From Phycisphaerales bacterium (GTDB taxonomy: Bacteria > Planctomycetota > Phycisphaerae > Phycisphaerales > UBA1924): 45,616 nt of DNA. The stretch spans positions 1 through 45,616 of the forward strand of contig JANQQG010000132.1 of NCBI GenBank assembly GCA_028285065.1, given 5' to 3'. The translations under genes were made by a program, and so were the position numbers. The notes beneath the pieces are model-generated. The model saw only the letters and a program-made list of their open reading frames with translations. It ran no database searches and was not told where the DNA came from. This document shows, piece after piece, positions 18,936-27,749 of this stretch; within the stretch, counting starts at the first letter, position 1, and each line of letters begins with the position of its first letter.

Positions 18936-20719
18936 CCCGTGTGTATCCGGTTTGGGTGCTCCTGATCGCGGGCGTCGTCCTGGCGTTGACGCCGGGCGCG
19001 CGCGCACAGCAGCCGGGCCTCGCGGGGAACGAACACCCCGAGGCGGAGCTGGTCAGCCAGACGGAGGCGGCCAACCCGTTCGAGCCCACGCCGGCGCCGC
19101 CATCGCGTTCGGTGCAGGACAAGCGCGCGTTGGCGGAGGCGCTCGACCTCGAACCGCTCCGATCCCTCCCGGTCTCGCACGCCGGGCGCGTCAAGCCGCT
19201 GGACACGCTGGCGCGCGACACGGTCCGCATGATCACCGCCAGGGGCGTGTACTTCGACCTCGAACGCGTCGAGGGGCGCAAGGCCTCGCGCAAGCTCAGG
19301 TACGACCCGCTGTTCACGTTCTTCGACATGATGATCGACCCGGCGTACTACGCCGACAAGCCGCTCATTCACGTCGAGTTCCTCCCCCTGCGCGAAGGAT
19401 TGCTCGAGCTCGCGTACCCGAGCGACGAGGAGCAGCGCGAGCGGTGGAAGAAGATCGGCCGCCTCCCGCCGACGTTGATCAACGCGCACATGCCCGCCAT
19501 GTGGGCGGCATACGAGTTCGATGACGCCCATCGACGCGGGCGGAGCAAGGTCAACGTCGGCCTCGGACTGTTTGTCCAGTCGTGGCAGAACCTGTTCCTC
19601 GTCGCGCCGGAGTCGACCGACGACGAGTGGCCGCACATCTCCCAGCTGTCCGAGTCGCACCCGGCGCGTGCCGAGCTCGACAACCTCGTCGCCGCATGGC
19701 GTGCGGGGGACGCGGAGGCCGCGAACAAGGCCATCGTCGCGATGGCCGATGCGCTCGGTTCGATCAACCCCGAGATGCACCCTGGCTCGCGCGCAGGGGT
19801 CGAACTCGCGTACAACCGTTTCCAGCCGTTTGAGTGGGGGTTCTGGGTCTACCTTGTCTCGCTGATCGCGCTTCTGCTCGCGTTCGGAACAGGTCGCGCA
19901 TGGCTGGGCGCGTTCGGCGTCACCACGCTCTTCGTTGCCGTGCTCTTCCACGGCGCCGGTTTCACGGCACGCTGCATCATCGCCGAACGCTTCGCGATCC
20001 AGAACCAGTTCGAGTCCATGATGGGACTGTCGCTCTTCGCAGCGCTCGTCGGCCTCGGCATCATGATCCTGCGCAGGCAACCGCTCTTCGGCGCGGCAGC
20101 GGCGGGCGTCGGCTTCATGGTGCTCCTGACCGCTCAGGCCGGCGTGCCCGGGATGACGATCGAGCGCGAGGCCGCGATCCTGAACACCTCATGGCTGCTG
20201 AAGTACCACGTGACGACGGTGCTCTCGTCGTACGGGCTGATCGCCCTGGGCATGATGTGCTCGCTGTTCTTCCTGCTCACGCACTACACCGCCAAGCTCC
20301 GTCCTTCGGCGACCCAGGCCGATGCGGGCGCCGCTGGTGGGGGAGTGGCGGAGGTCTCGGCGGAGGCCCTGGGTCTTGGCGGCGACGCGCCGCGCGGCCC
20401 GCAGCGCGTGCTCAGCGACCTGGACACAGCCCAGATGGTCGTCCTGCAGCTCGCGTTCTGGACGCTGGGCGTCGGCATCTTGCTCGGCGCGTGGTGGGCG
20501 GACCACTCCTGGGGACGCTGGTGGGCGTTCGACCCGAAAGAGACGTGGGCGCTGATCACGTGGATCGTCTACCTGATCGTCATCCACCTGCGCTTCAGCA
20601 TCGCGGGGAAGCGACGCGCGCTCGTGACCGCCTGGCTGAGCATCGTCGGCTTCATCGTGATGATCTTCACGTACTTCGGCGTCAACCTGCTCCTGCCCGG
20701 CCTGCACGCCTACGCATAG
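18932..20719 (+). CDS. ccsA: CcsA/ResC-type cytochrome c haem lyase component with N-terminal extension
   Basis: Haem-handling partner of ResB in System II cytochrome c maturation, 595 residues. The C-terminal ~300 residues carry the helices of CcsA and the haem-binding WWD motif region, WWADHSWGRWWAFDPKETWA, with conserved His around it. The N-terminal ~300 residues are extra: a signal-like helix ending ...GARAQQPG, then a soluble domain with LPVSHAGRVKPLDTLARDTV, a segment found in long CcsA proteins of Bacteroidetes and Planctomycetes. A Gly/Ala-rich loop (about 465-490) interrupts the helices. Translationally coupled to resB (ATGA). It would serve the haem sites of ActE, CtaC and the unseen ActA. 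Confidence 0.92.
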   Translation: MTRVYPVWVLLIAGVVLALTPGARAQQPGLAGNEHPEAELVSQTEAANPFEPTPAPPSRSVQDKRALAEALDLEPLRSLPVSHAGRVKPLDTLARDTVRMITARGVYFDLERVEGRKASRKLRYDPLFTFFDMMIDPAYYADKPLIHVEFLPLREGLLELAYPSDEEQRERWKKIGRLPPTLINAHMPAMWAAYEFDDAHRRGRSKVNVGLGLFVQSWQNLFLVAPESTDDEWPHISQLSESHPARAELDNLVAAWRAGDAEAANKAIVAMADALGSINPEMHPGSRAGVELAYNRFQPFEWGFWVYLVSLIALLLAFGTGRAWLGAFGVTTLFVAVLFHGAGFTARCIIAERFAIQNQFESMMGLSLFAALVGLGIMILRRQPLFGAAAAGVGFMVLLTAQAGVPGMTIEREAAILNTSWLLKYHVTTVLSSYGLIALGMMCSLFFLLTHYTAKLRPSATQADAGAAGGGVAEVSAEALGLGGDAPRGPQRVLSDLDTAQMVVLQLAFWTLGVGILLGAWWADHSWGRWWAFDPKETWALITWIVYLIVIHLRFSIAGKRRALVTAWLSIVGFIVMIFTYFGVNLLLPGLHAYA

Positions 20720-20728
20720 GCGCAAGCC

Positions 20729-21475
20729 ATGCCGCTCAAGCCGAACCCCGCCCCGCGCGACTTCTACGAGACCGATCCCGTCACGCTTGCCAAGCGCCTG
20801 ATCGGAGCCCGGCTCGTGCGCACGCTCGAGGACGGAACGTGCCTTGCCGGCACCATCGTCGAGACCGAGGCGTACCTGGGCGTCGAAGACAAGGCGGCAC
20901 ATTCGGTTGGTGGACGTCGCACGGCGCGGACCGAGGCGATGTTCGCCAGGGCGGGAACCAGCTACGTCTTCATGACCTACGGGATGCACCACTGCTTCAA
21001 CGTGGTTTGCGGCGGCGTGGATGTGCCGGTGGCCGTCCTCGTGCGTGCGCTCGAGCCCGTCGAAGGAGAGGAGGAGATGTTCGTCCGGCGGGGCCCCGCG
21101 GCGCGGAAGGCGACAGATCTGTGCTCCGGACCGGCGAAACTGTGTCAGGCCTTGGCCATCGACCGACGGCTCAATGGTGTGGACCTCGTCGGGGATCCGG
21201 GCGTCTGCATCGAGTTGGGCGGGCAAGTCGGGGACGGGGTGTTGAGGGGGGTGGGCCGGATTGCTGAATCCGAGCTTGCGAACACACCCCGAATCGGCGT
21301 CGATTACGCGCAGGAATGGGCCGCGGCGCCCCTGCGGTGGTTCTTGAGGAAAAGCCAACACGTCTCGGGTTCGCGTGCCGAAGAAACCAGACCACTCCCC
21401 GTGGCGAAAGTCATGGATAGCATTGGCAGAGCCGTCGTCTCGGGCGCCGGCGCAATGGGTGAGAGGACCCCGTGA
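20729..21475 (+). CDS. DNA-3-methyladenine glycosylase, AAG/Mpg family
   Basis: Base-excision repair enzyme that removes alkylated or deaminated purines, 248 residues. The conserved core is clear: AGTIVETEAYLGVEDKAAHS (catalytic Glu and the DNA-binding loop), GRRTARTEAMF, GTSYVFMTYGMHHCFNVV, and SGPAKLCQALAIDRRLNG. Length is a little above the usual ~200, with an extra ~35-residue C-terminal tail of no obvious motif. It starts nine bases after ccsA, without a promoter-like sequence in between, and its stop overlaps the next gene's GTG by 4 bases, so repair and cytochrome assembly genes appear co-transcribed. That pairing may be chance. Confidence 0.93.
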   Translation: MPLKPNPAPRDFYETDPVTLAKRLIGARLVRTLEDGTCLAGTIVETEAYLGVEDKAAHSVGGRRTARTEAMFARAGTSYVFMTYGMHHCFNVVCGGVDVPVAVLVRALEPVEGEEEMFVRRGPAARKATDLCSGPAKLCQALAIDRRLNGVDLVGDPGVCIELGGQVGDGVLRGVGRIAESELANTPRIGVDYAQEWAAAPLRWFLRKSQHVSGSRAEETRPLPVAKVMDSIGRAVVSGAGAMGERTP

Positions 21476-21858
21476 GCGAACACGGCCAGATCAATCTCGA
21501 CGCCATCCGCCAGCAGGCCGAGCGCTTCAACGACGAGGCGTTCCAGTTCATCCGTGATGGCCTGGCGTACACGCTGAAGATGCAGCAGGCGGAGCACGGC
21601 TCCGACGAGCAGCGTCACGTGACCGGCCAGGAACTCTCGATCGGTCTGCGTGACCTGGCCATCAAGCGGTACGGGATGCTGGCCGAGACGGTCCTCAAGC
21701 GCTGGGGCATCCTGCGGACGGACGACTTCGGCGTGCTCGTGTACGCCATGATCGACCGCGGCGAGTTCCGCTCCAGTCCCGATGACTCCATCGAGGACTT
21801 CCAGGGCGTGTACGACTTCGCCGAGGAGTTCCGCGGCCTCTGGCCCTCCTGCAACTAA
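21472..21858 (+). CDS. Minf_1886-family small protein (Planctomycetes/Verrucomicrobia)
   Basis: 128-residue soluble protein matching, by eye, the uncharacterised Minf_1886 family: an N-terminal helix (IRQQAERFNDEAFQFIRDGL), VTGQELSIGLRDLAIKRYG, VLKRWGILRTDDFGVLVYAM, and DSIEDFQGVYDFAEEFRG. Function is unknown; the family is restricted to the Planctomycetes-Verrucomicrobia side of the tree, which supports the taxonomic reading of this window. The start is GTG at 21472, inside the stop of the glycosylase gene, so translation is coupled. There is no signal peptide, helix or metal motif. Confidence 0.85.
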   Translation: MSEHGQINLDAIRQQAERFNDEAFQFIRDGLAYTLKMQQAEHGSDEQRHVTGQELSIGLRDLAIKRYGMLAETVLKRWGILRTDDFGVLVYAMIDRGEFRSSPDDSIEDFQGVYDFAEEFRGLWPSCN

Positions 21859-21978
21859 CCTCTCCCGCCGCCCCCTCACTGAGAACTTGAGAACGGTTGC
21901 TTGTCCCATGCGCCCCTCCGAGCGGCTCACGGGCGGTCCTGTGCGTCGTGAGGCCGGATCGGGTAGCTTCATGCGGCC

Positions 21979-23532
21979 ATGGCAAAGCCAGACGAAGCTC
22001 CGAAGAAGCCCAAGAGCGACACGAAGCCGGAGCCCCAGGGGGGCGAGAGTGGGGGTGACGCGCTCGACTGGCGTCACGTGCACCTCTGGCAGATCCAGCC
22101 GGTGCGCGACGTGCTGGTCGTGCTCGCGATCGTCGGGATCTTCTACCTGGGCTATGTGCTCCGGGTGGTGACGGTCCCGATCCTGCTGGCGTTGATGCTG
22201 GCGTACCTGTTCGAGCCGGTGGTGAGCCGGCTGTGCCGCGTCAAGTGGATCTCGCGCCCCGGCGGCGCCTCGATCATCATCGCTGCCGTCGTGCTCGTGG
22301 TGCTGATCCCGGTGACGCTCGGCGTCGGCTACGGGGCGGTGCAGGGCGTGGGGGCTGCCAGGAACCTGTCGCGCATCAGCGGGAACATGCTGACCGTCGT
22401 CGATCGGATCGACATCGAACCCGTCGTGTTCGACGACGAGGGCGAGTTCACTGGGTTCTCACCGATCCTCGATTCCGACGCTGGCACAGGGACGGCCGCC
22501 GAGGACGGTGCGCGTCTCGATGCCGCCCGAGCCAACGAGGCATACGAGGCGCTCCCCGGTCTGCTCAAGCAGGTTGTGCGTTACTACGCGGCCTCCGTCG
22601 AGGCGGAGCAGGCGACCGGGGCCGCGATCGATGCGCTGCGGAACGACGATGAGGCCCCGGCGCCGGCTGAGGACGCGCCGGCCGACGAGGAGGTCGCGGG
22701 CGCGGGCGTCGACGAGAGTGGTGGGGGTGGGGGGGCGAAGGAGCTCCCGCCTAGCCGTGCGGCTCAGCCTCGGATCATCAGCGTCATCTTCGGGTGGCTT
22801 GAGGCCAACGCGAGCGCGATCGCGGGGCGCGCGTTCGGGACGGGCGTCGACGCGGCGACCGCCGTCGTGCGCACGTTCACGTCGATCTTCATGCTCGGCT
22901 TCGCGCTCTTCCTGACCGGCTTCTTCTTTTTCTTCTTCTCAAGCGCCTACCCCGGCGTGCTGGAGTTCGGCAAGAAGCTCATCCCGGGAACGAAGAAGGA
23001 TCGCGCACTCGAGCTCATCACAAAGTTCGACGGCGTGGTTGCCGGCTTCGTGCGCGGACGTCTGACGATCGCCTTCGTGCTCAGCGTGCTCTTCACGGTC
23101 GCGTACTGGATCATCGGCGTGCCGGCGCCGCTGGTGCTGGGGCCGATCATCGGGATCCTCAGCGTGGTGCCGTACCTGTCGCTGATCGGAATCCCGCTGA
23201 CGATCATCGGCCTCGCGCTCGAGCAGCACACCGGCGTGTACGGGCAGTGGTGGTGGATTGTGGGCGCGCCGATCGCGGTGTACATGATCGTCCAGTCACT
23301 CGACGACTACGTGCTGACCCCGATGATCCAGGGCAAGACCACGGATATGGACACCCCCTCGATCGTCTTCGCGTCGATCGCGGGCGGCGTGCTGTTCGGG
23401 TTCTACGGCGTGTTGATCGCGATCCCCGTGGCTGCCTGCTTGAAGATCGTGATCCGCGAGATCCTGTGGCCGCAGTTCAAGGAGTGGTCGGAGGGCCGGA
23501 GCAAGGACTTCTTGCCGCTCGGGCGGGAGTGA
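21979..23532 (+). CDS. AI-2E/PerM-family membrane transporter
   Basis: Polytopic membrane protein of the AI-2E exporter (PerM/YdiK/TqsA) superfamily, 517 residues. Helices near 38-60, 65-85 and 95-120 are followed by a large soluble loop, then the C-terminal helix set with the family motif GPIIGILSVVPYLSLIGIPL. The loop (about 140-260) contains an acidic Ala/Pro-rich insert (EAPAPAEDAPADEEVAGAG) and a Gly run, longer than in characterised members. The first ~30 residues are a hydrophilic Lys/Pro/Gly leader. Substrates vary in this family (AI-2, Na+/Li+ antiport, unknown), so no substrate is given. It converges on ffh with 12 bases between stops, too little for a separate terminator. Confidence 0.88.
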   Translation: MAKPDEAPKKPKSDTKPEPQGGESGGDALDWRHVHLWQIQPVRDVLVVLAIVGIFYLGYVLRVVTVPILLALMLAYLFEPVVSRLCRVKWISRPGGASIIIAAVVLVVLIPVTLGVGYGAVQGVGAARNLSRISGNMLTVVDRIDIEPVVFDDEGEFTGFSPILDSDAGTGTAAEDGARLDAARANEAYEALPGLLKQVVRYYAASVEAEQATGAAIDALRNDDEAPAPAEDAPADEEVAGAGVDESGGGGGAKELPPSRAAQPRIISVIFGWLEANASAIAGRAFGTGVDAATAVVRTFTSIFMLGFALFLTGFFFFFFSSAYPGVLEFGKKLIPGTKKDRALELITKFDGVVAGFVRGRLTIAFVLSVLFTVAYWIIGVPAPLVLGPIIGILSVVPYLSLIGIPLTIIGLALEQHTGVYGQWWWIVGAPIAVYMIVQSLDDYVLTPMIQGKTTDMDTPSIVFASIAGGVLFGFYGVLIAIPVAACLKIVIREILWPQFKEWSEGRSKDFLPLGRE

Positions 23533-23544
23533 TCGTCAGCGTGT

Positions 23545-25059
23545 TCAGCGCTTGCGCTTGCGCTGCTTGACGCCGCGGCGCTTGCCGCTGCTCTTGGTCG
23601 AGCCTTTCGTCCGCAGGCCGGGAAGGCCCGCCAGCCCGCCCATCTCGCCCGCCATCCCGCCACCGGATGCCATCTCTTTCGCGGCCTTGACCTTGTCCTT
23701 GCCGCTCAAGCCCGCCATGGACTTGGTGAGCTTGGAGATCGCACCGAACTGCTTGACGAGCCCGCCGACCTGCTGCGTGTCGGTTCCGCTCCCCTTTGCG
23801 ATGCGTCGGCGCCGTGAGTTGGAGATGACGCTGGGCTTGGTGCGCTCCTCGGTCGTCATGGAGCTGACCATCGCCTCGGTCTGATCGAGCTGCTTGTCGT
23901 CGATGTTGACGTCCTTGAGCATGCTCCCGACGCCCGGGAGCAAACCCATGACTTGCTTGAGCGGGCCCATGCGGCGCAGCGTGCGCAGCTGCTTGAGGAA
24001 GTCGTCCATAGTCAACTCGCCGCGCATCATCTTCTCTTGGATGCGCTCGGCCTCTTCGTCGCTGACCTCGTCGCGCGCCTTCTCGACGAGCGAGACGACG
24101 TCGCCCATGCCGAGGATGCGCCCGGCCATGCGCTCGGCGTGGAACTCCTCGAGGGCCGCGATCTTCTCGCCGACACCGATGAACTTGATCGGGGCGCCCG
24201 TGACGCGCTTGACGCTGATCGCGGCGCCGCCGCGCGTGTCCGAGTCGAACTTCGTCAGGATCACACCATCGACGTTGAGGCGCTCGTGGAAGGCCTTGGC
24301 GCTGTTGACGGCGTCCTGGCCGGTCATCGCATCGACGACCAGGAAGATCTGCTGCGGCGAGAGCGCGTTGTTGACCTTGTGCAGCTCGCCCATCAGCTCG
24401 TCGTTGACGTGCAGACGACCGGCCGTGTCCAGGATGACCGTGTCGATGTTCTCCTTCTGGGCGTGCTTGAGGGCGCGCTGGCAGACCTTGACGGCCACGC
24501 CGACGGCCTTGCCGTACTCGGCGCACTGATCGGGCTCCCCGTAGAACTCGATCTTCGCCGAGCCCGGTGCTTCGTCGCGGACCTGCGCGGCGAGCGTCTC
24601 GAGCTGCTCGACGGCCGCCGGTCGCTGGAGGTCCGCCGCGACGAGCAGGACGGAGCGCCCGCGCTTCTTGAGGTAGGCGGCCAGCTTGCCGCAAGTCGTG
24701 GTCTTCCCCGATCCCTGGAGCCCGCACATCATGATGACGGTCGGTCCGGGCGACGCGCGGAGCACGCCGGGCGTCGGCCCACCCTCTTCGGGCCTGCCGC
24801 CGAGGAGCTCGACGAGCTTCTCGTTGACGATGCCGATGACTTCCTGCCCCGGCTTGAGGCTCTTGGTGACCTTGCCGCCGATCGCCTGGTCGGAGACTTC
24901 TTCAATGAAGTCGTTGACGACGTCATAATGGACGTCGGCCTCCAGAAGCGCATCGCGCACTTCCGTCATCGCGTCTTTGATGTTTGATTCAGAGATCGAG
25001 GCCTTGCCGCTGAGCTTGCGGAAGACGTTGCCGAAGCCATCGCTGAGTCGGTCGAACAC
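23545..25059 (-). CDS. ffh: Signal recognition particle GTPase Ffh
   Basis: Protein subunit of the signal recognition particle, which targets membrane and secreted proteins to the translocon; 504 residues. N domain, then the GTPase with GLQGSGKT (103-110), DTAGRLHVND (201-210) and TKFDSDTRGG (259-268), then the Met-rich M domain with the RNA-binding helices NSRRRRIAKGSG. The start is set at the GTG at 25059 because it gives the conserved MFDRLSDGFGNVFRKLSGKA and has AGGAG six bases upstream; an in-frame start at 25155 would add 32 residues lacking homology. The tail is Gly/Met-rich and ends in a run of basic residues. No 4.5S RNA gene was recognised nearby. Confidence 0.97.
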   Translation of the reverse strand: MFDRLSDGFGNVFRKLSGKASISESNIKDAMTEVRDALLEADVHYDVVNDFIEEVSDQAIGGKVTKSLKPGQEVIGIVNEKLVELLGGRPEEGGPTPGVLRASPGPTVIMMCGLQGSGKTTTCGKLAAYLKKRGRSVLLVAADLQRPAAVEQLETLAAQVRDEAPGSAKIEFYGEPDQCAEYGKAVGVAVKVCQRALKHAQKENIDTVILDTAGRLHVNDELMGELHKVNNALSPQQIFLVVDAMTGQDAVNSAKAFHERLNVDGVILTKFDSDTRGGAAISVKRVTGAPIKFIGVGEKIAALEEFHAERMAGRILGMGDVVSLVEKARDEVSDEEAERIQEKMMRGELTMDDFLKQLRTLRRMGPLKQVMGLLPGVGSMLKDVNIDDKQLDQTEAMVSSMTTEERTKPSVISNSRRRRIAKGSGTDTQQVGGLVKQFGAISKLTKSMAGLSGKDKVKAAKEMASGGGMAGEMGGLAGLPGLRTKGSTKSSGKRRGVKQRKRKR

Positions 25060-25377
25060 GGATCGCTCCTGGCCCCATCCCACTGGCGGGGGTGGCGCTG
25101 GTCGAGTGTGGTTGGGATCAGGGTTGCCTTGACCGCGGCAGCGGGATGATAGCAACGTGTGAAGAGTGCATCGGGATTCGACACCAGACGGCGCTCGTGG
25201 GCGACAAGGTGCGGGATAGTGGGGGTGGGAGGGGGGTGGGGTCTGGTAGATTCGTTGTCACGCACGCAGCGTCGCGTGCCGGCGCATCCCACGCGCGTCG
25301 AAGCGCGAAGGTGTTGGGTCGGTGTTCGCCGGGGGTGGACGTAGGGGAGACGGACTCGAACAAACGGAGCCAGTCGC
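25060..25377. promoter_or_regulatory. Divergent intergenic region with a G-quadruplex-like tract
   Basis: This 318-base gap separates ffh (-) from the first array gene (+) and must hold both promoters. It contains a very regular G tract at 25221-25241 (runs of 5, 3, 6 and 4 G with single-base spacers) about 140 bases before the + strand start, and TAGATT at 25247-25252 that could be a -10 element. The ffh ribosome site AGGAG lies at its left edge. No gene or RNA was recognised. Confidence 0.4.
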
Positions 25378-27549
25378 ATGACACGAACGACCATGTTCTC
25401 GATGGGCGCTCTCCTCGGAGTCACCGGGCTGTGCGCCCCCGCGCTCGGGCAGGGCGAGATTATCCAGCCGGTCTCGGCGAGTACCTCATATGTCGAGCTC
25501 TTCTCCGGTTCCGGCGTCGTTGCTGGCAACCTCGTCGATCAATCCGGGCTGTCCGCGCCCTACACGAGCGGCGTGACCGACTTCGACACCTTCGTCGCGG
25601 CGGAGGATGGCGCCGGGTCGAGCAACTTCGACCATCTGCTTGCGAACAGCAACGGACAGAACCAGCCGAATGGCGTCGTGGACCCGGGTGGGACCATCAC
25701 GCTCGACCTCGGCTCGGAGATCGCGATCGACGCGCTCGCGTTCTGGAGCGAGACCGGGAACGAAGCGATCACGGCGTTCAACCTGCACGCCGACGATGAC
25801 GACGACTTCACGAACGGTGGCACGACGCTGCTCGGGTCGTACAGCCCGGCGGCGACGGTCGATGGCCAGGCTTTCTCCTTCGACGCCGTTTCGACGCGGT
25901 ACGTCCACATGGAGGTCACCGGTCACGGCGGGGGCAACTGGATCCGAGCAAACGAGATGGCCGTTCGCGCGGCAACCCCCTCGAGCAAGCCGATCCTCCA
26001 GCCGACCGACGTCACCAGCTCTTACAACACCGGATTCTCGCCGTTCGGCCTCGGGAACGTGTTCGACCAGTCGGGGCTGAGCTCCCCCTACGTGAGCGGG
26101 GTCACAGACTTCAACGCCTACATCGCGAGCGTGATCGGTGGCGGCGGGAACAGCGCGCACGTTCTTGCCAACAGCAACGGTCAGAACCAGCCCAACGGCA
26201 TCGTCGATCTCGGCGGCACTTTCACCATCGACCTCGGAGCCCCCACACCGATCGACGCGCTTGGATTCTGGAACCGCGAGGGCAACGAGGCGATCTCCGC
26301 GTTCTCGCTCTACGCCGATGATGACAACGACTTCACCAACGGAACCACGGCCTCGCTCGGCAGCTACGTCCCGCTCCTGATCCGGGCCGGCCAGACCATG
26401 GCGTTCACGCCCACCATTACCCGCTACCTGCACATCGAAGTCACCGGGCACGGCGGCGGGAACTGGATCCGCCTCAACGAGCTCGCGGTTCGCATGGCCG
26501 GCGACGAATGCGAGTGTGCCATCCCCGTCGGCAACGAGACCGTCCTCGGCAACCTCAACGACAACTCTGGCTCGACCGGCGACGACAGTTCGTGCGCGTT
26601 CAACGACAACATCGATGAGTGGTACTGCTACACGGCGCTCAGCGACGGCACGCTGACCGTCACGACCTGCAACCCGGGCTCCGACATCGACACCGTCCTG
26701 AGCGCGTTCGACGCTTGTGGCGGGGTCGAGATCATCTGCAACGACGACACCGTCGGTTCACCGATCGAGTGCGTCCTCGAGGGGCTCAACCGCCTCTCGA
26801 CGATCTCGTTCGCGGTCGTGGAGAAGACGACCTACTACATCCGCGTGTCCCCGTTCAACGACGACCTGGACTTCACCGGCTCCGGCACAGGCGCGTACGA
26901 GATCACGTTCGCCGGCCCGACGGTGTCCACCGGCGACGAGTGCCCCGATGCCGTCGCGATCGGCGAGGAGTGCATCGTCCGCGACCTGAGCCTCAACACC
27001 GGCTCGACCGGCGACGACAGCTCGTGCGCGTTCAACGACACCATCGACGAGTGGCTGGTCTACACCGCCTCGGCCGACGGGCGGATCCGCATCACGACGT
27101 GCAAGCCCGGCACCGAGTTCGACACGACGCTGAGCGTCTTCGATGACTGCCCCGAGAACTCCGGCGCCGAAATCATCTGCAACGACGACACCGTCGGGGC
27201 GCCCGCCGCGTGCGACCTGTCCGGGCTGAACCGCAAGTCCACGGTCGAGATCGACGTGATCAACGGCGACCAGTACTTCATCCGCGTCGGCGTCTTCAAC
27301 GACGACTTCACCCAGCAGGGCGCGTTCGGTACCAACTACGAGATCGGGATCACGCTGCTCTGCCCGTGCGACTGGAACGGCGACGGCAACCTCAACGACC
27401 AGGACTTCTTCGATTGGGCCAACGACTACTTCAGCCAGACCGGCCCGCAGGGCAACTTCGACTTCAACGGCGACGGCAACCAGAACGACCAGGATTGGTT
27501 CGACTTCGTCAACTGCTTCTTCAACCCGCCTCCGCAGTGCCTGAACTGA
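25378..27549 (+). CDS. Secreted GC-type dockerin protein with two discoidin-like domains and two six-Cys repeats
   Basis: 723 residues. Signal peptide 1-24 (cut after PALG). Two tandem copies of a ~170-residue module (about 29-200 and 205-373) share DQSGLS.PY.SGVTDF, LANSNGQNQPNG.VD, TITLDLG, and VTGHGGGNWIR.NE.AVR; the shape resembles discoidin/F5-8C carbohydrate-binding modules. Then two six-Cys PPC-like repeats (375-518 and 519-660) and the dockerin-like end (662-723) with loops DWNGDGNLNDQD and DFNGDGNQNDQD, flanked by CPC, NCFF and a final Cys. It is the largest array member and the only one with the discoidin-like pair. CGGAG eight bases before the ATG supports the start. Its second repeat is nearly the same as that of the gene at 36395. 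Confidence 0.9.
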   Translation: MTRTTMFSMGALLGVTGLCAPALGQGEIIQPVSASTSYVELFSGSGVVAGNLVDQSGLSAPYTSGVTDFDTFVAAEDGAGSSNFDHLLANSNGQNQPNGVVDPGGTITLDLGSEIAIDALAFWSETGNEAITAFNLHADDDDDFTNGGTTLLGSYSPAATVDGQAFSFDAVSTRYVHMEVTGHGGGNWIRANEMAVRAATPSSKPILQPTDVTSSYNTGFSPFGLGNVFDQSGLSSPYVSGVTDFNAYIASVIGGGGNSAHVLANSNGQNQPNGIVDLGGTFTIDLGAPTPIDALGFWNREGNEAISAFSLYADDDNDFTNGTTASLGSYVPLLIRAGQTMAFTPTITRYLHIEVTGHGGGNWIRLNELAVRMAGDECECAIPVGNETVLGNLNDNSGSTGDDSSCAFNDNIDEWYCYTALSDGTLTVTTCNPGSDIDTVLSAFDACGGVEIICNDDTVGSPIECVLEGLNRLSTISFAVVEKTTYYIRVSPFNDDLDFTGSGTGAYEITFAGPTVSTGDECPDAVAIGEECIVRDLSLNTGSTGDDSSCAFNDTIDEWLVYTASADGRIRITTCKPGTEFDTTLSVFDDCPENSGAEIICNDDTVGAPAACDLSGLNRKSTVEIDVINGDQYFIRVGVFNDDFTQQGAFGTNYEIGITLLCPCDWNGDGNLNDQDFFDWANDYFSQTGPQGNFDFNGDGNQNDQDWFDFVNCFFNPPPQCLN

Positions 27550-27578
27550 GCCTGCACACAACCTGACCCCTTCACCAG

Positions 27579-27614
27579 CGGCCCGCGCCACCACGGCGCG
27601 GGCCGTGTCTTTTT
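27579..27614 (+). terminator. Rho-independent terminator after the first array gene
   Basis: Perfect 11-base-pair GC-rich stem (27579-27589 with 27595-27605), five-base loop, followed by TGTCTTTTT. Thirty bases after the stop of the 25378 gene. Confidence 0.88.
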
Positions 27615-27749
27615 CCCGGCCCCTTGTTCTGGATATGCAAGTCTGCTTTGGCACGACAACCGGGCGGACTTCTCACGCATTCGGCGATCTCCATGGTGCG
27701 GGCGTGCGAAGAGTCCCGCTCTGCGAATCGCAACCTGAAGGAGGTTCTG

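Noticed and set aside
25060-25377. SRP (4.5S) RNA gene next to ffh
   Set aside because: I looked for the conserved GGAA-tetraloop hairpin with its asymmetric loop and did not find a convincing one.
25092-25799. Open + strand frame overlapping the start of the first array gene
   Set aside because: It is out of frame with the signal peptide and conserved domain of the 25378 gene and covers the ffh promoter region.
27624-27749. Upstream in-frame start for the 27750 gene
   Set aside because: It begins beside the preceding terminator, lacks a ribosome site and would put ~40 polar residues before the signal peptide, whereas AAGGAGG stands before 27750.
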